Source: Rhodospirillales bacterium
Lineage (GTDB): Bacteria; Pseudomonadota; Alphaproteobacteria; Rhodospirillales; Casp-alpha2
Direction of reading: 5' to 3'
Assembly (NCBI GenBank): GCA_017640505.1
Contig: JAEPQO010000002.1
Coordinates: 496,001 to 560,000, forward strand
Length of the DNA: 64,000 bases
The notes under the pieces were generated by a model, which saw only the letters and a list, made by a program, of their open reading frames with translations, made no database searches and was not told where the DNA came from. Made by a program: the position numbers and the translations under genes. Below are positions 43,101 through 50,140 of this stretch, piece after piece. Position 1 is the stretch's first letter; the number at the start of each line of letters is the position of its first letter.

Positions 43101-43494
43101 ATTCGTTGTGCCGACGATCCTCTATACTGGCCCAAGCGCCATTACTCGTTACGATCAGGGTAGCCCGTCCCGCTTCCATGCCCTGTTCGAGGCCGAACAG
43201 TTCGAGGACGTGGTCGCCTATTACCAGGCCCGCTACGGCGAGCCGACGGAAATCTGGAAGCGCTCCATCGCGCCGCTCGCCAAGCCGCGCATGGACAACC
43301 CGACCGTTACGTGGCGCAGCCGGGATTCGCGGTCCAACGTCATCACGGTTCTTGAAATCCGCAAGTTCGACGATACCCGCGGCGGCTTCCCCGATACCAA
43401 CCGGGGTGCTGCCATGCTCTATCACATGAACGCACCGTCGATCTTCCCGCAGGTGTCGTCGCACGAACTGATGCGGCTGAGACGGACGCGGTAG
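40120..43494 (+). CDS. Ankyrin / Pro-rich PGL-repeat protein
   Basis: A protein of about 1124 residues from ATG 40120 (an upstream in-frame GTG at 40087 would add 11). A hydrophobic signal/anchor (LAVLLLACALFAAVPLALGA) precedes two ankyrin-like repeats (LFNAVEVNDIDAVEAAIKAGADL and PADVAVDLGHFRIAHILL). Most of the rest is low-complexity Pro/Ala/Glu/Gly, with a tract at about residues 320-450 of repeated PGLA/PPG units. The C-terminal 180 residues are compact (CVKKNRGTTLFCIEPVDW, YYQARYGEPTEIWKR, TVTWRSRDSRSNVI) and form the only globular end. It is predicted exported or membrane-anchored to the periplasm. No family is recognised for the C-terminal domain. Confidence 0.75.
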   Translation: MSTQTSNPGRFRPPGGAGRLAVLLLACALFAAVPLALGAQSPNEALFNAVEVNDIDAVEAAIKAGADLAAKNADGMTPADVAVDLGHFRIAHILLSRRTQPPDTKTAPRVTEKVKEALTQPRQRVAAPAPGASSAPVPKLSDLVPPKKPMPAAAAVPPEDAAPAPMPEAAPATPPAGSTQPVKKAPPPPEMRPDDEIARSAPDTGTPAKTAQAPASEGGFLERFWDGVNSVVTLGGLIGGEEEQMVAEQPDRKFGSNGQELLNPADRFSSRPAPPRPESESSAGRMVDRMTGMVGGDAPKENEFGLPEGPVVPLPDNVPGLAAPNLESAEVPGLAEPLAPPGVAVPVEPPGLEQPPGLAQPMEPPGLAEPVLPPGADDQIPGLAAPTLPPGAESIEVPGLPGDLAMPELPDGPAPPDPEQPGLDIPGLAAPTGEIPGIIPPPSQSAGDIPALPPGLEPLPGSDTGQLRRPGGLVEPRDPNVLPPPGDADMQAQLRRYDDLLGRAPEQNAERYLTPRGTSPETGAPRTAPEKAPVSEEPGLDPLMEIPKGLDEPRTAPTRRATPDRASPAEILRRARDSDAVRRERERFEKRLAQQGKTIPKPLRPSGHQLPAPDKPVTAREEPASRMFERFSNLTESPYQDEDVHGLPIVRPSIDGRTPPRKDVRVAEIPRDKAEETDFKLQKLARFFRGDQEEEAGMKAPEYQPPKVEREPLPRVIDNLVPENDPARGRVVDDKMLDLTGVELRAPDDEIQAGASPTRDGRLDENFLDRLTTVLGPAREQQGIPGEAPPEPGTIGLQQLDVPPDQQVKKAKPAIPDPWTMTVERNDPEGQKQTLGVTAISPEDGSEIRTEQGVVSEMVGRIRQLFEGPRGADEGPQVDKLDADDRQAAAEQLLSEALRDGVPTALPDQGQWPVTEVEPSTITPGVPPAPRPGVLTRTSLDDVVLSLGESVTLENTLPPQQDGIDPLNSCVKKNRGTTLFCIEPVDWPQDLRPAFVVPTILYTGPSAITRYDQGSPSRFHALFEAEQFEDVVAYYQARYGEPTEIWKRSIAPLAKPRMDNPTVTWRSRDSRSNVITVLEIRKFDDTRGGFPDTNRGAAMLYHMNAPSIFPQVSSHELMRLRRTR

Positions 43495-43548
43495 AAACAG
43501 CCGTTGTTGCCGGGACGGCGCACCCGCCGGATGGCCGGCAGGCATCAC

Positions 43549-44709
43549 CTAGGTATTTGCGGCGAGCGATTTATTCGGGTCGTAAAAAGGTTTCGGCACA
43601 ACGTCGCACGCCCGTGACCGCTCGGTCGTCTCCACCACCCCGCGCGCGCCGATGTCGGCGAATTGCCTGGACATCATCGCCAGGGCAATATTTTTCTCCA
43701 GCCGTGGCGAGTACACGGCAGACGTTACTTGTCCGACGATCAAACCGTCGAGCATGACAGGCCAGTATTCGTCGTTGGTCCCGACAAGCGGTGGCCCGTC
43801 CAGTTCCAGACCGACGGACAATCGTCCGACGCCTTCCTGCTTAATACGGGTCAGGGCCGGCTTGCCGATAAAATCGGCGTCCATATCCAGGTTCACGAGA
43901 CGGTCCATCCCCATCTCGAAGGGATTGTTTTGCAGGTTCATATCCGCCTGATAGGACAGCATGGCGCCTTCGATGCGGCGTATGTTGGACGTATGTCCCG
44001 GATGGAGGCCAAGCGGGGTTCCGACTTCCATCAGGTACTCCCAAAGCCGTTCACCGGCAGCGCCTTCACGCAGATAAATCTCGTATCCCAATTCGCTCGA
44101 CCAGCCGGTCCGCGAAATGATGAGCGGAATGCCGTCCCAGATATGATCGCTGAATCGGAAATACTTGAGCCCGGTCGGGCCGTCGCCGAATGCGGCGCGC
44201 AGAATATCACGGGACTTCGGCCCCTGGAGCTGAAGCGGTGAAACGTCCGGCTCGTTGATTTGAACATCCATGCCGGCATTTGCCGCCAACCCCTTGGCCC
44301 ACAGCAGCACGTCGCTGTCGGCGATGGATAACCAGAAATGGTTCGCCCCCAGCTTGAGAAGGACAGGATCATTAATGATGCCGCCGTCCTGATCGGTGAG
44401 CAGGACGTATTTGCACTGACCGACCTCGCACTTCGAAAGATCCCGGCAACTCATGAACTGCACGAACCGGGCCGCATCAGGGCCGGTGATCTCGACCTGC
44501 CGTTCAACACTGACATCGCAGAGGATCGCCTCGTTCACCAGGTTCCAGAAATTCTGAACCGGGTCACCGAAGTCCCGCGGGATATACATGTGGTTATATA
44601 CGGAGAATCGTTTTGCGCCCCACCGCAACGTGGCTTCTGCATATGGGGATTTTCGTACCTGCGTACCGAAACTAAAGTCTCGAAATGTTCCGACTTTGTC
44701 TGAGGGCAT
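43549..44709 (-). CDS. DmdA-like aminomethyltransferase (GcvT family)
   Basis: A 386-residue protein of the GcvT/DmdA tetrahydrofolate-dependent methyltransferase fold. Blocks include VYNHMYIPRDFGDPVQNFWN, CDVSVERQVEITGPDAARFVQ, CRDLSKCEVGQCKYVLLTDQDGGIINDPV, LSIADSDVLLWAKGLA, EPDVSPLQLQGPKSRDIL, SELGYEIYLREG and NNPFEMGMDRLVN. The ISIADSD and DVSPLQLQGPKS blocks match DMSP demethylase DmdA more closely than glycine-cleavage GcvT, as I recall it. A role in DMSP or related O-/S-demethylation with THF as acceptor is inferred; aromatic O-demethylase is an alternative. The IclR gene lies 45 bp upstream on the same strand. Confidence 0.72.
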   Translation of the reverse strand: MPSDKVGTFRDFSFGTQVRKSPYAEATLRWGAKRFSVYNHMYIPRDFGDPVQNFWNLVNEAILCDVSVERQVEITGPDAARFVQFMSCRDLSKCEVGQCKYVLLTDQDGGIINDPVLLKLGANHFWLSIADSDVLLWAKGLAANAGMDVQINEPDVSPLQLQGPKSRDILRAAFGDGPTGLKYFRFSDHIWDGIPLIISRTGWSSELGYEIYLREGAAGERLWEYLMEVGTPLGLHPGHTSNIRRIEGAMLSYQADMNLQNNPFEMGMDRLVNLDMDADFIGKPALTRIKQEGVGRLSVGLELDGPPLVGTNDEYWPVMLDGLIVGQVTSAVYSPRLEKNIALAMMSRQFADIGARGVVETTERSRACDVVPKPFYDPNKSLAANT

Positions 44710-44754
44710 CTTCGGCTCCTCCTCGGCATGCTGTTTATTGTTCTTGTGCTGCCT

Positions 44755-45516
44755 CTATCCTGTTGAGCTCAGTTGGGTAAGCTGCAGTTTCGCTGAAATG
44801 CGGTTCGCGACGTCGATCAAGCCGATACCGATCTCCTCACGGTGGCGGTCGGTAAAGCGGCGGATGGGACCGGTGGCGCCGACGCTGAACGGCACCCCGA
44901 GATTTCCGATGCGGATCGGCGCGGCGACGCTTGAAACACCCACCTCTATCTCTTCGACACACTCCGCATACCCCCGCTCGCGGATAAGATCGAATTCCTC
45001 TTCAATCTCGTTGGGCCGGGTTTTTGTGCGTTCCGTATAGGCACGCAACGGGGCGGAGAGGATTTCGCTCAAAAACGACTGATCGGCAAACGCCGCGATG
45101 GCCTTCGAACACGAGCAGGCATGCATGGGCCGATTACCCAGGCCGGGATGGACGAAAGAGCGCGCGGCGTCGGCCGGCGTTTCGACGTGAATGATCTCGA
45201 CATTCTTTTCGCGAAACCGGGAGAGGAAAACGGCTTCTCCGAAATTGATCGCAGCTTCCCGTAACGTGGGTGCGATCGCCTGGCAAACGTCGGCATCCGG
45301 CTGTCCCAGGACGGCGATGCGCTTGAGCCGCTCACCGATGAGGTAACGCGATGCCGCGTCCGGTTCGTCCAACAGCCGATGTTCTGCCAGCGTTTGAAGC
45401 AGCCGGTAGCACGTGGGACGCGGCAATCCGGTGGCGCGCTGAACGTCGCCGGCTGATACGGCGCGCCCGGCGACGGCGACAGTTTCCAAAACGGTTATAA
45501 GCCGATCAAGGTGCAT
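44755..45516 (-). CDS. IclR family transcriptional regulator
   Basis: A 253-residue regulator from ATG 45516 (MHLDRLITVLETVA); the open frame extends further upstream but the residues there are not conserved. The N-terminal winged helix-turn-helix reads AVSAGDVQRATGLPRPTCYRLLQTLAEHRLLD. The C-terminal effector domain has AINFGEAVFLSRFREKNVEI, HACSCSKAIAAFA, EEEFDLIRERGYAE and GVSSVAAPIRIGNLGVPFSVGATG, the normal IclR profile. It lies 88 bp from the divergent methanethiol oxidase gene and upstream of the DmdA-like gene, so it likely controls both. Confidence 0.92.
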   Translation of the reverse strand: MHLDRLITVLETVAVAGRAVSAGDVQRATGLPRPTCYRLLQTLAEHRLLDEPDAASRYLIGERLKRIAVLGQPDADVCQAIAPTLREAAINFGEAVFLSRFREKNVEIIHVETPADAARSFVHPGLGNRPMHACSCSKAIAAFADQSFLSEILSAPLRAYTERTKTRPNEIEEEFDLIRERGYAECVEEIEVGVSSVAAPIRIGNLGVPFSVGATGPIRRFTDRHREEIGIGLIDVANRISAKLQLTQLSSTG

Positions 45517-45530
45517 TTTTATCACTTTAC

Positions 45531-45542
45531 AGACATTTGTCT
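45531..45542. promoter_or_regulatory. Short palindrome between iclR-type gene and methanethiol oxidase gene
   Basis: AGACA-TT-TGTCT is a perfect 5-bp inverted repeat in the 88-bp divergent spacer, next to AT-rich runs that could be promoters. It is the best candidate for an operator of the IclR-type regulator, but the consensus of this regulator is unknown. Confidence 0.35.
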
Positions 45543-45604
45543 CACGTAATAAAACAAATAAAAAAATGAGCCAAGCATAAATTTTGCCGGATGGAGGAAC
45601 CAAA

Positions 45605-46972
45605 ATGGGAGAAAACGGCAAGACGACATGTTGCGGTCCGGGCTACGCAAGCCCGCAGGAAGCGATCAACGCGCCGCGCGAAAAGCTCCTTTATTCCATC
45701 GCCATTTACACAGGGACCGGCATACAGAAGCCTGACTATCTTGCGACGGTCGATGCGGACCCCGAAAGCCCCACCTATTCCGAAGTGATCCACCGGCTCG
45801 AGATGCCCGGCATCGGCGATGAACTGCATCACATGGGCTGGAACGCCTGTTCGTCCTGCCACGATGACGCGTCGATGTCGCGCAAGTACCTGCTGGTCCC
45901 GGGTGTGCGCTCCAACAATATCCATATCGTCGATACAGCCACCGACCCGCGCGCGCCGCGGCTGCACAAGATCATCGACGGCGACGAGATCAAGAAGAAA
46001 GCCAACCTTTCGGGGCCGCATACCGTTCACTGTCTCGGCTCGGAAATCATCATCTCGTTTCTTGGCGATGCCCTGGGCGAGGCGCCGGGCGGCTATCTGC
46101 ACCTCAACAAGGACTTCGAGATCGTCGGCCGGTGGGAGGCGTCGATGGGCGACATCCCGTTCGGCTACGACTTCTGGTACCAACCGCGCCACAACGTGAT
46201 GGTCAGTTCCGAATGGGCCGCCCCCAATACCTTCATGCCCGGCTTCGACCTCGAGGAAGTCGGCCACCTTAAATACGGCCGCCGGCTGCACCTGTGGGAT
46301 TTCGAAAAACGGGTCCCGGTCGAGACCATGTACCTAGGCGAAGACGGCCTGATCCCGCTCGAGGTGAAATTCCTCCACGATCCGGACAGCACGCACGGGT
46401 TCTGCGGTGCGGCACTGAGCACAAACGTGATTCATTTCTGGAAATCCGATGCTGGAAAATGGGAATGGGAAAAGGTCATCGATGTGGAGAACGAGCCGCA
46501 CCCCGAGTGGCCCATTCCGGTGCCCGGTGTGATGTCGGCGATCCTGGTGTCGATGGACGACCGATACCTGTACCTGAATAACTGGCTGCACGGGGATATG
46601 CGGCAGTACGACATCCGCGATCCGCATCACCCGAAACTCACTGGCCAGGTCTGGATGGGTGGATTGCTGGGCCGGGCCCCCGAGGTCAATGGCGTCAAGG
46701 TCGCCGGCGGGCCGCAGATGTTCCAACTGTCGCTGGACGGCAAGCGGCTTTACGTCACCACGTCACTGTTTTCCACCTGGGACAACCAGTTCTACCCGGA
46801 GATCCGCACCCAGGGCGGCGTCATGGTCATGATCGACTGCGACGTCGAAAACGGCGGCATGAAAATCAACGAAGATTTCATCGTCGATTTCGGCAAGGAA
46901 CCGAATGGGCCCAGCCGCTGCCACGAAACCCGCTACCCGGGCGGCGACTGCACGAGCGATATCTGGCTGTGA
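45605..46972 (+). CDS. Selenium-binding protein type methanethiol oxidase
   Basis: A 455-residue SBP56/SELENBP1-family protein, known to oxidise methanethiol to formaldehyde, H2S and H2O2 with copper. The hallmark HHMGWNACSSCHDD is at residues about 75-88, with metal-binding His75/His76 and Cys82/Cys85. Further blocks KYLLVPGVRSNNIHIVDTA, GPHTVHCLGSE, MVSSEWAAPN, HGFCGAALSTN and YLNNWLHGDMRQYDI run along the beta-propeller. There is no signal peptide, so a cytosolic location is expected, unlike the periplasmic Hyphomicrobium enzyme. ATG 45605 follows GGAGG. The ferredoxin gene overlaps its stop by 4 bp. Confidence 0.85.
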   Translation: MGENGKTTCCGPGYASPQEAINAPREKLLYSIAIYTGTGIQKPDYLATVDADPESPTYSEVIHRLEMPGIGDELHHMGWNACSSCHDDASMSRKYLLVPGVRSNNIHIVDTATDPRAPRLHKIIDGDEIKKKANLSGPHTVHCLGSEIIISFLGDALGEAPGGYLHLNKDFEIVGRWEASMGDIPFGYDFWYQPRHNVMVSSEWAAPNTFMPGFDLEEVGHLKYGRRLHLWDFEKRVPVETMYLGEDGLIPLEVKFLHDPDSTHGFCGAALSTNVIHFWKSDAGKWEWEKVIDVENEPHPEWPIPVPGVMSAILVSMDDRYLYLNNWLHGDMRQYDIRDPHHPKLTGQVWMGGLLGRAPEVNGVKVAGGPQMFQLSLDGKRLYVTTSLFSTWDNQFYPEIRTQGGVMVMIDCDVENGGMKINEDFIVDFGKEPNGPSRCHETRYPGGDCTSDIWL

Positions 46973-47337
46973 GCGGGACCTGCACCATCACCATCGCCAA
47001 CCGTGGCGGCGCGACGTATACCGTCGACCGCCGCCGCCCCCTGCTCGAGACCTTGCGCGAACAGGGCGTCGACCTGCCGTACGGTTGCCGGTACGGCGGC
47101 TGCATCACCTGTGCGGCCAAGCTCACCGCCGGCGAGGTCGACCAGCGCCGGCAGGTCGCGCTCAACAATCGTCAGATCAATAACGGTTATGTCGTGCTTT
47201 GCATCGCGCGGCCGATGTCGGATTGCACGTTGGAGGTCGGTGTCGAAAGCCACGACAAGCTCTACCGCAATCCGTTTCTCGATCCGTTGGAACCCCATGA
47301 ACTCAAGGCGGATATCGCCACGCCCAAGGAGCGCTAG
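46969..47337 (+). CDS. 2Fe-2S plant-type ferredoxin
   Basis: A 122-residue electron carrier. The cluster-binding motif is C40-x4-C45-x2-C48 in YGCRYGGCITCAAKL with the fourth Cys78 in VVLCIARP, as in plant-type [2Fe-2S] ferredoxins. A short basic tail follows. The GTG start at 46969 overlaps the methanethiol oxidase stop (GTGA), so the two are made together. The neighbour suggests it passes electrons to or from the sulfur-oxidising step, or to a partner oxygenase outside the window. Confidence 0.9.
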   Translation: MSGTCTITIANRGGATYTVDRRRPLLETLREQGVDLPYGCRYGGCITCAAKLTAGEVDQRRQVALNNRQINNGYVVLCIARPMSDCTLEVGVESHDKLYRNPFLDPLEPHELKADIATPKER

Positions 47338-47339
47338 CC

Positions 47340-47804
47340 ATGCCCGAGGCCGACGTCGACCACATCTACGACTACGATCCGAAGTTCATCGCGGACATCC
47401 TGCGCTCGGTGAAAACCATCGCCATGGTCGGCGCCAGCGCCGACAAGACGAAGTTCAGCTACGGGGTACTGCGGGTGTTGCACGAAACGGGCTACGACAT
47501 GATTCCCGTCAACCCGAACCCGAACGTCACGGAAATTCGCGGCATCAAGGTTGTTCATTCGCTGCACGACATCGACCGCCCCGTCGACATGGTCGAGGTG
47601 TTCCGGCCCAAGGAAGAGCTTTACGGGATCGCCGAGCAGGCCATCCAGATTGGGGCAAAGGTTCTGTGGGGACAGATCGGTGTCTATGACGACCGTGCCG
47701 CCAAGCTGGCCGAAGACGCCGGGCTGAAGGTGGTAATGAACCGCTGCCCGAAAATCGAGTTGTTCCGGCCGTTCTGGAAACCCCGCCTCGATCTCGCGAT
47801 CTGA
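47340..47804 (+). CDS. YccU-type CoA-binding protein
   Basis: A 154-residue Rossmann-fold protein of the CoA-binding family. The motif VKTIAMVGASADKTKFSYGVLRVLHETGYDMIPVNPN is the nucleotide-binding N-terminus; the middle has VHSLHDIDRPVDMVEVFRPKEE and the end KVLWGQIGVYDDRAAKLAEDAGLKVVMNRCPKIE. It matches short CoA-binding proteins related to the alpha subunit of succinyl-CoA synthetase. It starts 2 bp after the ferredoxin stop and closes the three-gene operon. Confidence 0.88.
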   Translation: MPEADVDHIYDYDPKFIADILRSVKTIAMVGASADKTKFSYGVLRVLHETGYDMIPVNPNPNVTEIRGIKVVHSLHDIDRPVDMVEVFRPKEELYGIAEQAIQIGAKVLWGQIGVYDDRAAKLAEDAGLKVVMNRCPKIELFRPFWKPRLDLAI

Positions 47805-47820
47805 CCGGCGTCCGCGCGGA

Positions 47821-48660
47821 TTACGGCTGCCCCAGAATCGAACGCCAGAACACCGTCAACTGCCGACGGACACCGGGCGGGCGCGCGGCGTGGCGCGCCG
47901 GATCGCCGCCGACCTTTTTCAGATCCTTGAGATAAAGCGCGGCGAGGCTGAGCGGCAGGAACGCCGGCAGCGCACGGCGCCCCAGTCCCCTGCCCGCGCG
48001 TTGCGCGTCACGGACATGGCCTTCGGCGGCAGCCAGCAGCGGCCCGGTAATCGCGCTGATATCCGGATTGCGGGGCCACTGGTGCGGCTGCGACGGATCG
48101 AGCCCGGCCTTGGCGCAAAGATCGGCGGGCAACGTCACGCGACCGGTCGAGGCCTGATACGGAATGGCGCGGACAAGGCCGATCAAGGCGACACCGATCC
48201 CGGCCGGCTTCAACAGATCGGTATAGCCATCGGGATCCTCGCCCAACACGCGGAGCGCCATCGCCATCAGCGCCGACGAAGTGTCGTGCGCATAGCCTTC
48301 CAGCGCGGCAAGGTCCTTGGGCGGAAGATCGTCCATGTCCGTTTCCCGCGCATCGATGAGTTGCGACAGCGCCGCCTCGGAGATACCGGCCCGGCCCACC
48401 GCGGCGGCCAACGGTTCGGCGACGGCATGCGACGGCGGCGTGCCCGATACCAGACCCGGCACGGCATCGCGCCAGAACTGAAGGCGCATGCGGCCGATCA
48501 TCGGCTCGGACACCGTCTCGCGGATCTTGGAAAGCTCGAGATTGAAGGCATAGAGCGCGAACAGATCCTCGCGCACGGCATCATCCGCGAACAGGCTGGC
48601 GAGGAAACGGTCGTTGTCGAAGTCGCGGACCTGCCGCGCGCAATAGCTCAGTTCGGTCAT
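47821..48660 (-). CDS. Squalene/phytoene synthase-like protein (NDUFAF6-type)
   Basis: A 279-residue member of the squalene/phytoene synthase superfamily. It starts MTELSYCARQVRDFDNDRFLASLFADD and holds LFALYAFNLELSKI, RMRLQFWRDAV, LEGYAHDTSSALMAMALRV, and AGIGVALIGLVRAIPYQASTGRVTLPADL. The first Asp-rich motif (DxxxD) needed for prenyl transfer is replaced by AFNLELSKI. This makes it more like the non-catalytic assembly factor NDUFAF6 of complex I than a true carotenoid or squalene enzyme. It is convergent with the CoA-binding gene. Confidence 0.82.
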   Translation of the reverse strand: MTELSYCARQVRDFDNDRFLASLFADDAVREDLFALYAFNLELSKIRETVSEPMIGRMRLQFWRDAVPGLVSGTPPSHAVAEPLAAAVGRAGISEAALSQLIDARETDMDDLPPKDLAALEGYAHDTSSALMAMALRVLGEDPDGYTDLLKPAGIGVALIGLVRAIPYQASTGRVTLPADLCAKAGLDPSQPHQWPRNPDISAITGPLLAAAEGHVRDAQRAGRGLGRRALPAFLPLSLAALYLKDLKKVGGDPARHAARPPGVRRQLTVFWRSILGQP

Positions 48661-48894
48661 AAAATCCCCGGCGGCGATCCCGTCGCCGATCCGTCACATG
48701 ACAAACACTGGAAACTCAACATTTGCCTCTTATATGGGACTCAGAGGCCACGTTAAAGACCGGACGGCGGATGTGGTCATAAACCGCCAGTAACCGCCAA
48801 TACGTTGCACCGTTCACAAGCGTGGTCTAACGTGCGGCAGCATTGCTGCACGTCACCATCTGTTAAGTCATTTGAACACACGAGAGGGAGCACT

Positions 48895-49497
48895 ATGGCT
48901 TTTGAACTTCCTGCATTGCCTTACGAAAAGAACGCGCTTGAGCCGCACATGTCGGCCAACACCTTCGATTTCCACCACGGCAAGCACCACAACACGTATG
49001 TCGTCAACCTGAACGGCCTTCTGGAAGGCAGCGACCTTGCCGGCAAGAGCCTGGAAGAGATCATCATGGCGACCGCCGGCGATGCCGCCAAGGCGGGCAT
49101 GTTCAACAACGCCGCCCAGGTCTGGAATCACACGTTCTTCTGGAATTCCATGAAGCCCGGCGGCGGCGGCGCGCCGTCCGGCGATCTGGCCGCGAAAATC
49201 GACGAAGCGTTCGGCAGCTTTGATGCCTTCAAGGACGCCTTCAAGCAGGCCGGCGCGACGCAGTTCGGTTCCGGCTGGGCCTGGCTCGTCGTCGGTGACG
49301 GCGGCAAGCTCGAAGTCGTCAAGACGCCGAACGCCGAAAACCCGATGACCCAGGGCAAGACCCCGTTGCTGACCTGCGACGTGTGGGAACACGCCTATTA
49401 CCTGGATTATCAGAACCGCCGCCCGGACTTCCTGGCCGCGTTCCTGGATAGCCTGGTCAACTGGGACTTCGCCGCAGAGAACCTGGCCAAGGCCTGA
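48895..49497 (+). CDS. sodB: Iron/manganese superoxide dismutase
   Basis: Converts superoxide to H2O2 and O2 in the cytosol. The 200-residue sequence carries the metal ligands His in HHGKHHNTYV, His in QVWNHTFFWN, Asp and His in DVWEHAYYLDYQNRR, plus GSGWAWLV. The start MAFELPALPYEKNALEPHMSANT and the ATQFGSGWAWL block point to the iron type. ATG 48895 follows GAGAGGGA. A long stem-loop terminator lies 24 bp downstream. Confidence 0.95.
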   Translation: MAFELPALPYEKNALEPHMSANTFDFHHGKHHNTYVVNLNGLLEGSDLAGKSLEEIIMATAGDAAKAGMFNNAAQVWNHTFFWNSMKPGGGGAPSGDLAAKIDEAFGSFDAFKDAFKQAGATQFGSGWAWLVVGDGGKLEVVKTPNAENPMTQGKTPLLTCDVWEHAYYLDYQNRRPDFLAAFLDSLVNWDFAAENLAKA

Positions 49498-49520
49498 GTT
49501 CGAACCGGCTGAACGGATCA

Positions 49521-49549
49521 AGGCGCGTCCCGCGGGGCGCGCCTTTTTC
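49521..49549 (+). terminator. Rho-independent terminator of sodB
   Basis: An AGGCGCG/CGCGCCT stem with a GC-rich loop is followed by TTTTT, 24 bp after the sodB stop. This is a standard hairpin-plus-T terminator. Confidence 0.9.
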
Positions 49550-49573
49550 TTATGCGGTTACAAACTGCACTTT

Positions 49574-49727
49574 CATCCCCGCGAACGCGGGAACCTCATT
49601 CTTCCGATGAAACAATCAAACCACAGAGGCACCGAGGACACAGAGATGCTACGGCTCAGGTCTACCTCTGTGCCTCTGTGTCTCTGTGGTTAACTTCATC
49701 TGGGTTCCCGCTTTCAGGGAATGACGA
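49574..49727. repeat. Nested palindromic repeats (families C and D)
   Basis: Outer arms are a CATCCCCGCGAACGCGGGAAC element (49574 on) and TGGGTTCCCGCTTTCAGGGA at the far end (family D, the common alphaproteobacterial CATTCCCGCG type). A family C element at 49621-49690 (CCACAGAGGCACCGAGGACA, then GTGCCTCTGTGTCTCTGTGG) is inserted between them. It is a nested element in the gap between sodB and the convergent Mth938-like gene. Confidence 0.8.
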
Positions 49728-49734
49728 GTTTGAC

Positions 49735-50118
49735 TCAGTCGACGGCGATGATGGCAGCGGCGACGCGGCGTTCCTCGGCGACCAGCACGTTGAACGTCCG
49801 GCAGGCGGCGCCGGTGTCCATCCATTCGAGCACGATGCCGTGTTCTTTCAGGCCGGCCCTCAGCCCCTTGGGGATTGCCGTGAACGTCGGCCCGCAGCCG
49901 ACCAGGAGAATATCGACCGCGTCCTTGCGGGCGACGATGGCGTCCAGGCTGTCGACGGAAATGTCGGTGGATGCGATGACGCCCCAGCCTTCCGTGCGAT
50001 CCGGAAAGATCAGGATGGAACTCTCGTAGACCTCCCCCGTTACCTTGAACCGGCCGTCCCCATAGGACTGGATAAGCTGGCGGTTTTCCGGAACGACGGG
50101 GTTGATATCGAGGGTCAT
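49735..50118 (-). CDS. Mth938-like domain protein (DUF498 / NDUFAF3-type)
   Basis: A 127-residue protein from ATG 50118 (MTLDINPVVPENRQLIQSYGDGRFKVTGEVYESSILIFPDR). It shows the Mth938 fold blocks WGVIASTDISVDSLDAIVARKD, DILLVGCGPTFTAIPKGLRAGLKEHGIVLEWMDTGAACRTFNVL. In eukaryotes the homologue NDUFAF3 helps assemble respiratory complex I; in bacteria it is commonly beside secDF and a phytoene-synthase-like gene, as here. The longer open frame starting at 50190 overlaps secF and is not used. Confidence 0.87.
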   Translation of the reverse strand: MTLDINPVVPENRQLIQSYGDGRFKVTGEVYESSILIFPDRTEGWGVIASTDISVDSLDAIVARKDAVDILLVGCGPTFTAIPKGLRAGLKEHGIVLEWMDTGAACRTFNVLVAEERRVAAAIIAVD

Positions 50119-50140
50119 CCGGCGGGCGTACTCCTCTCTG

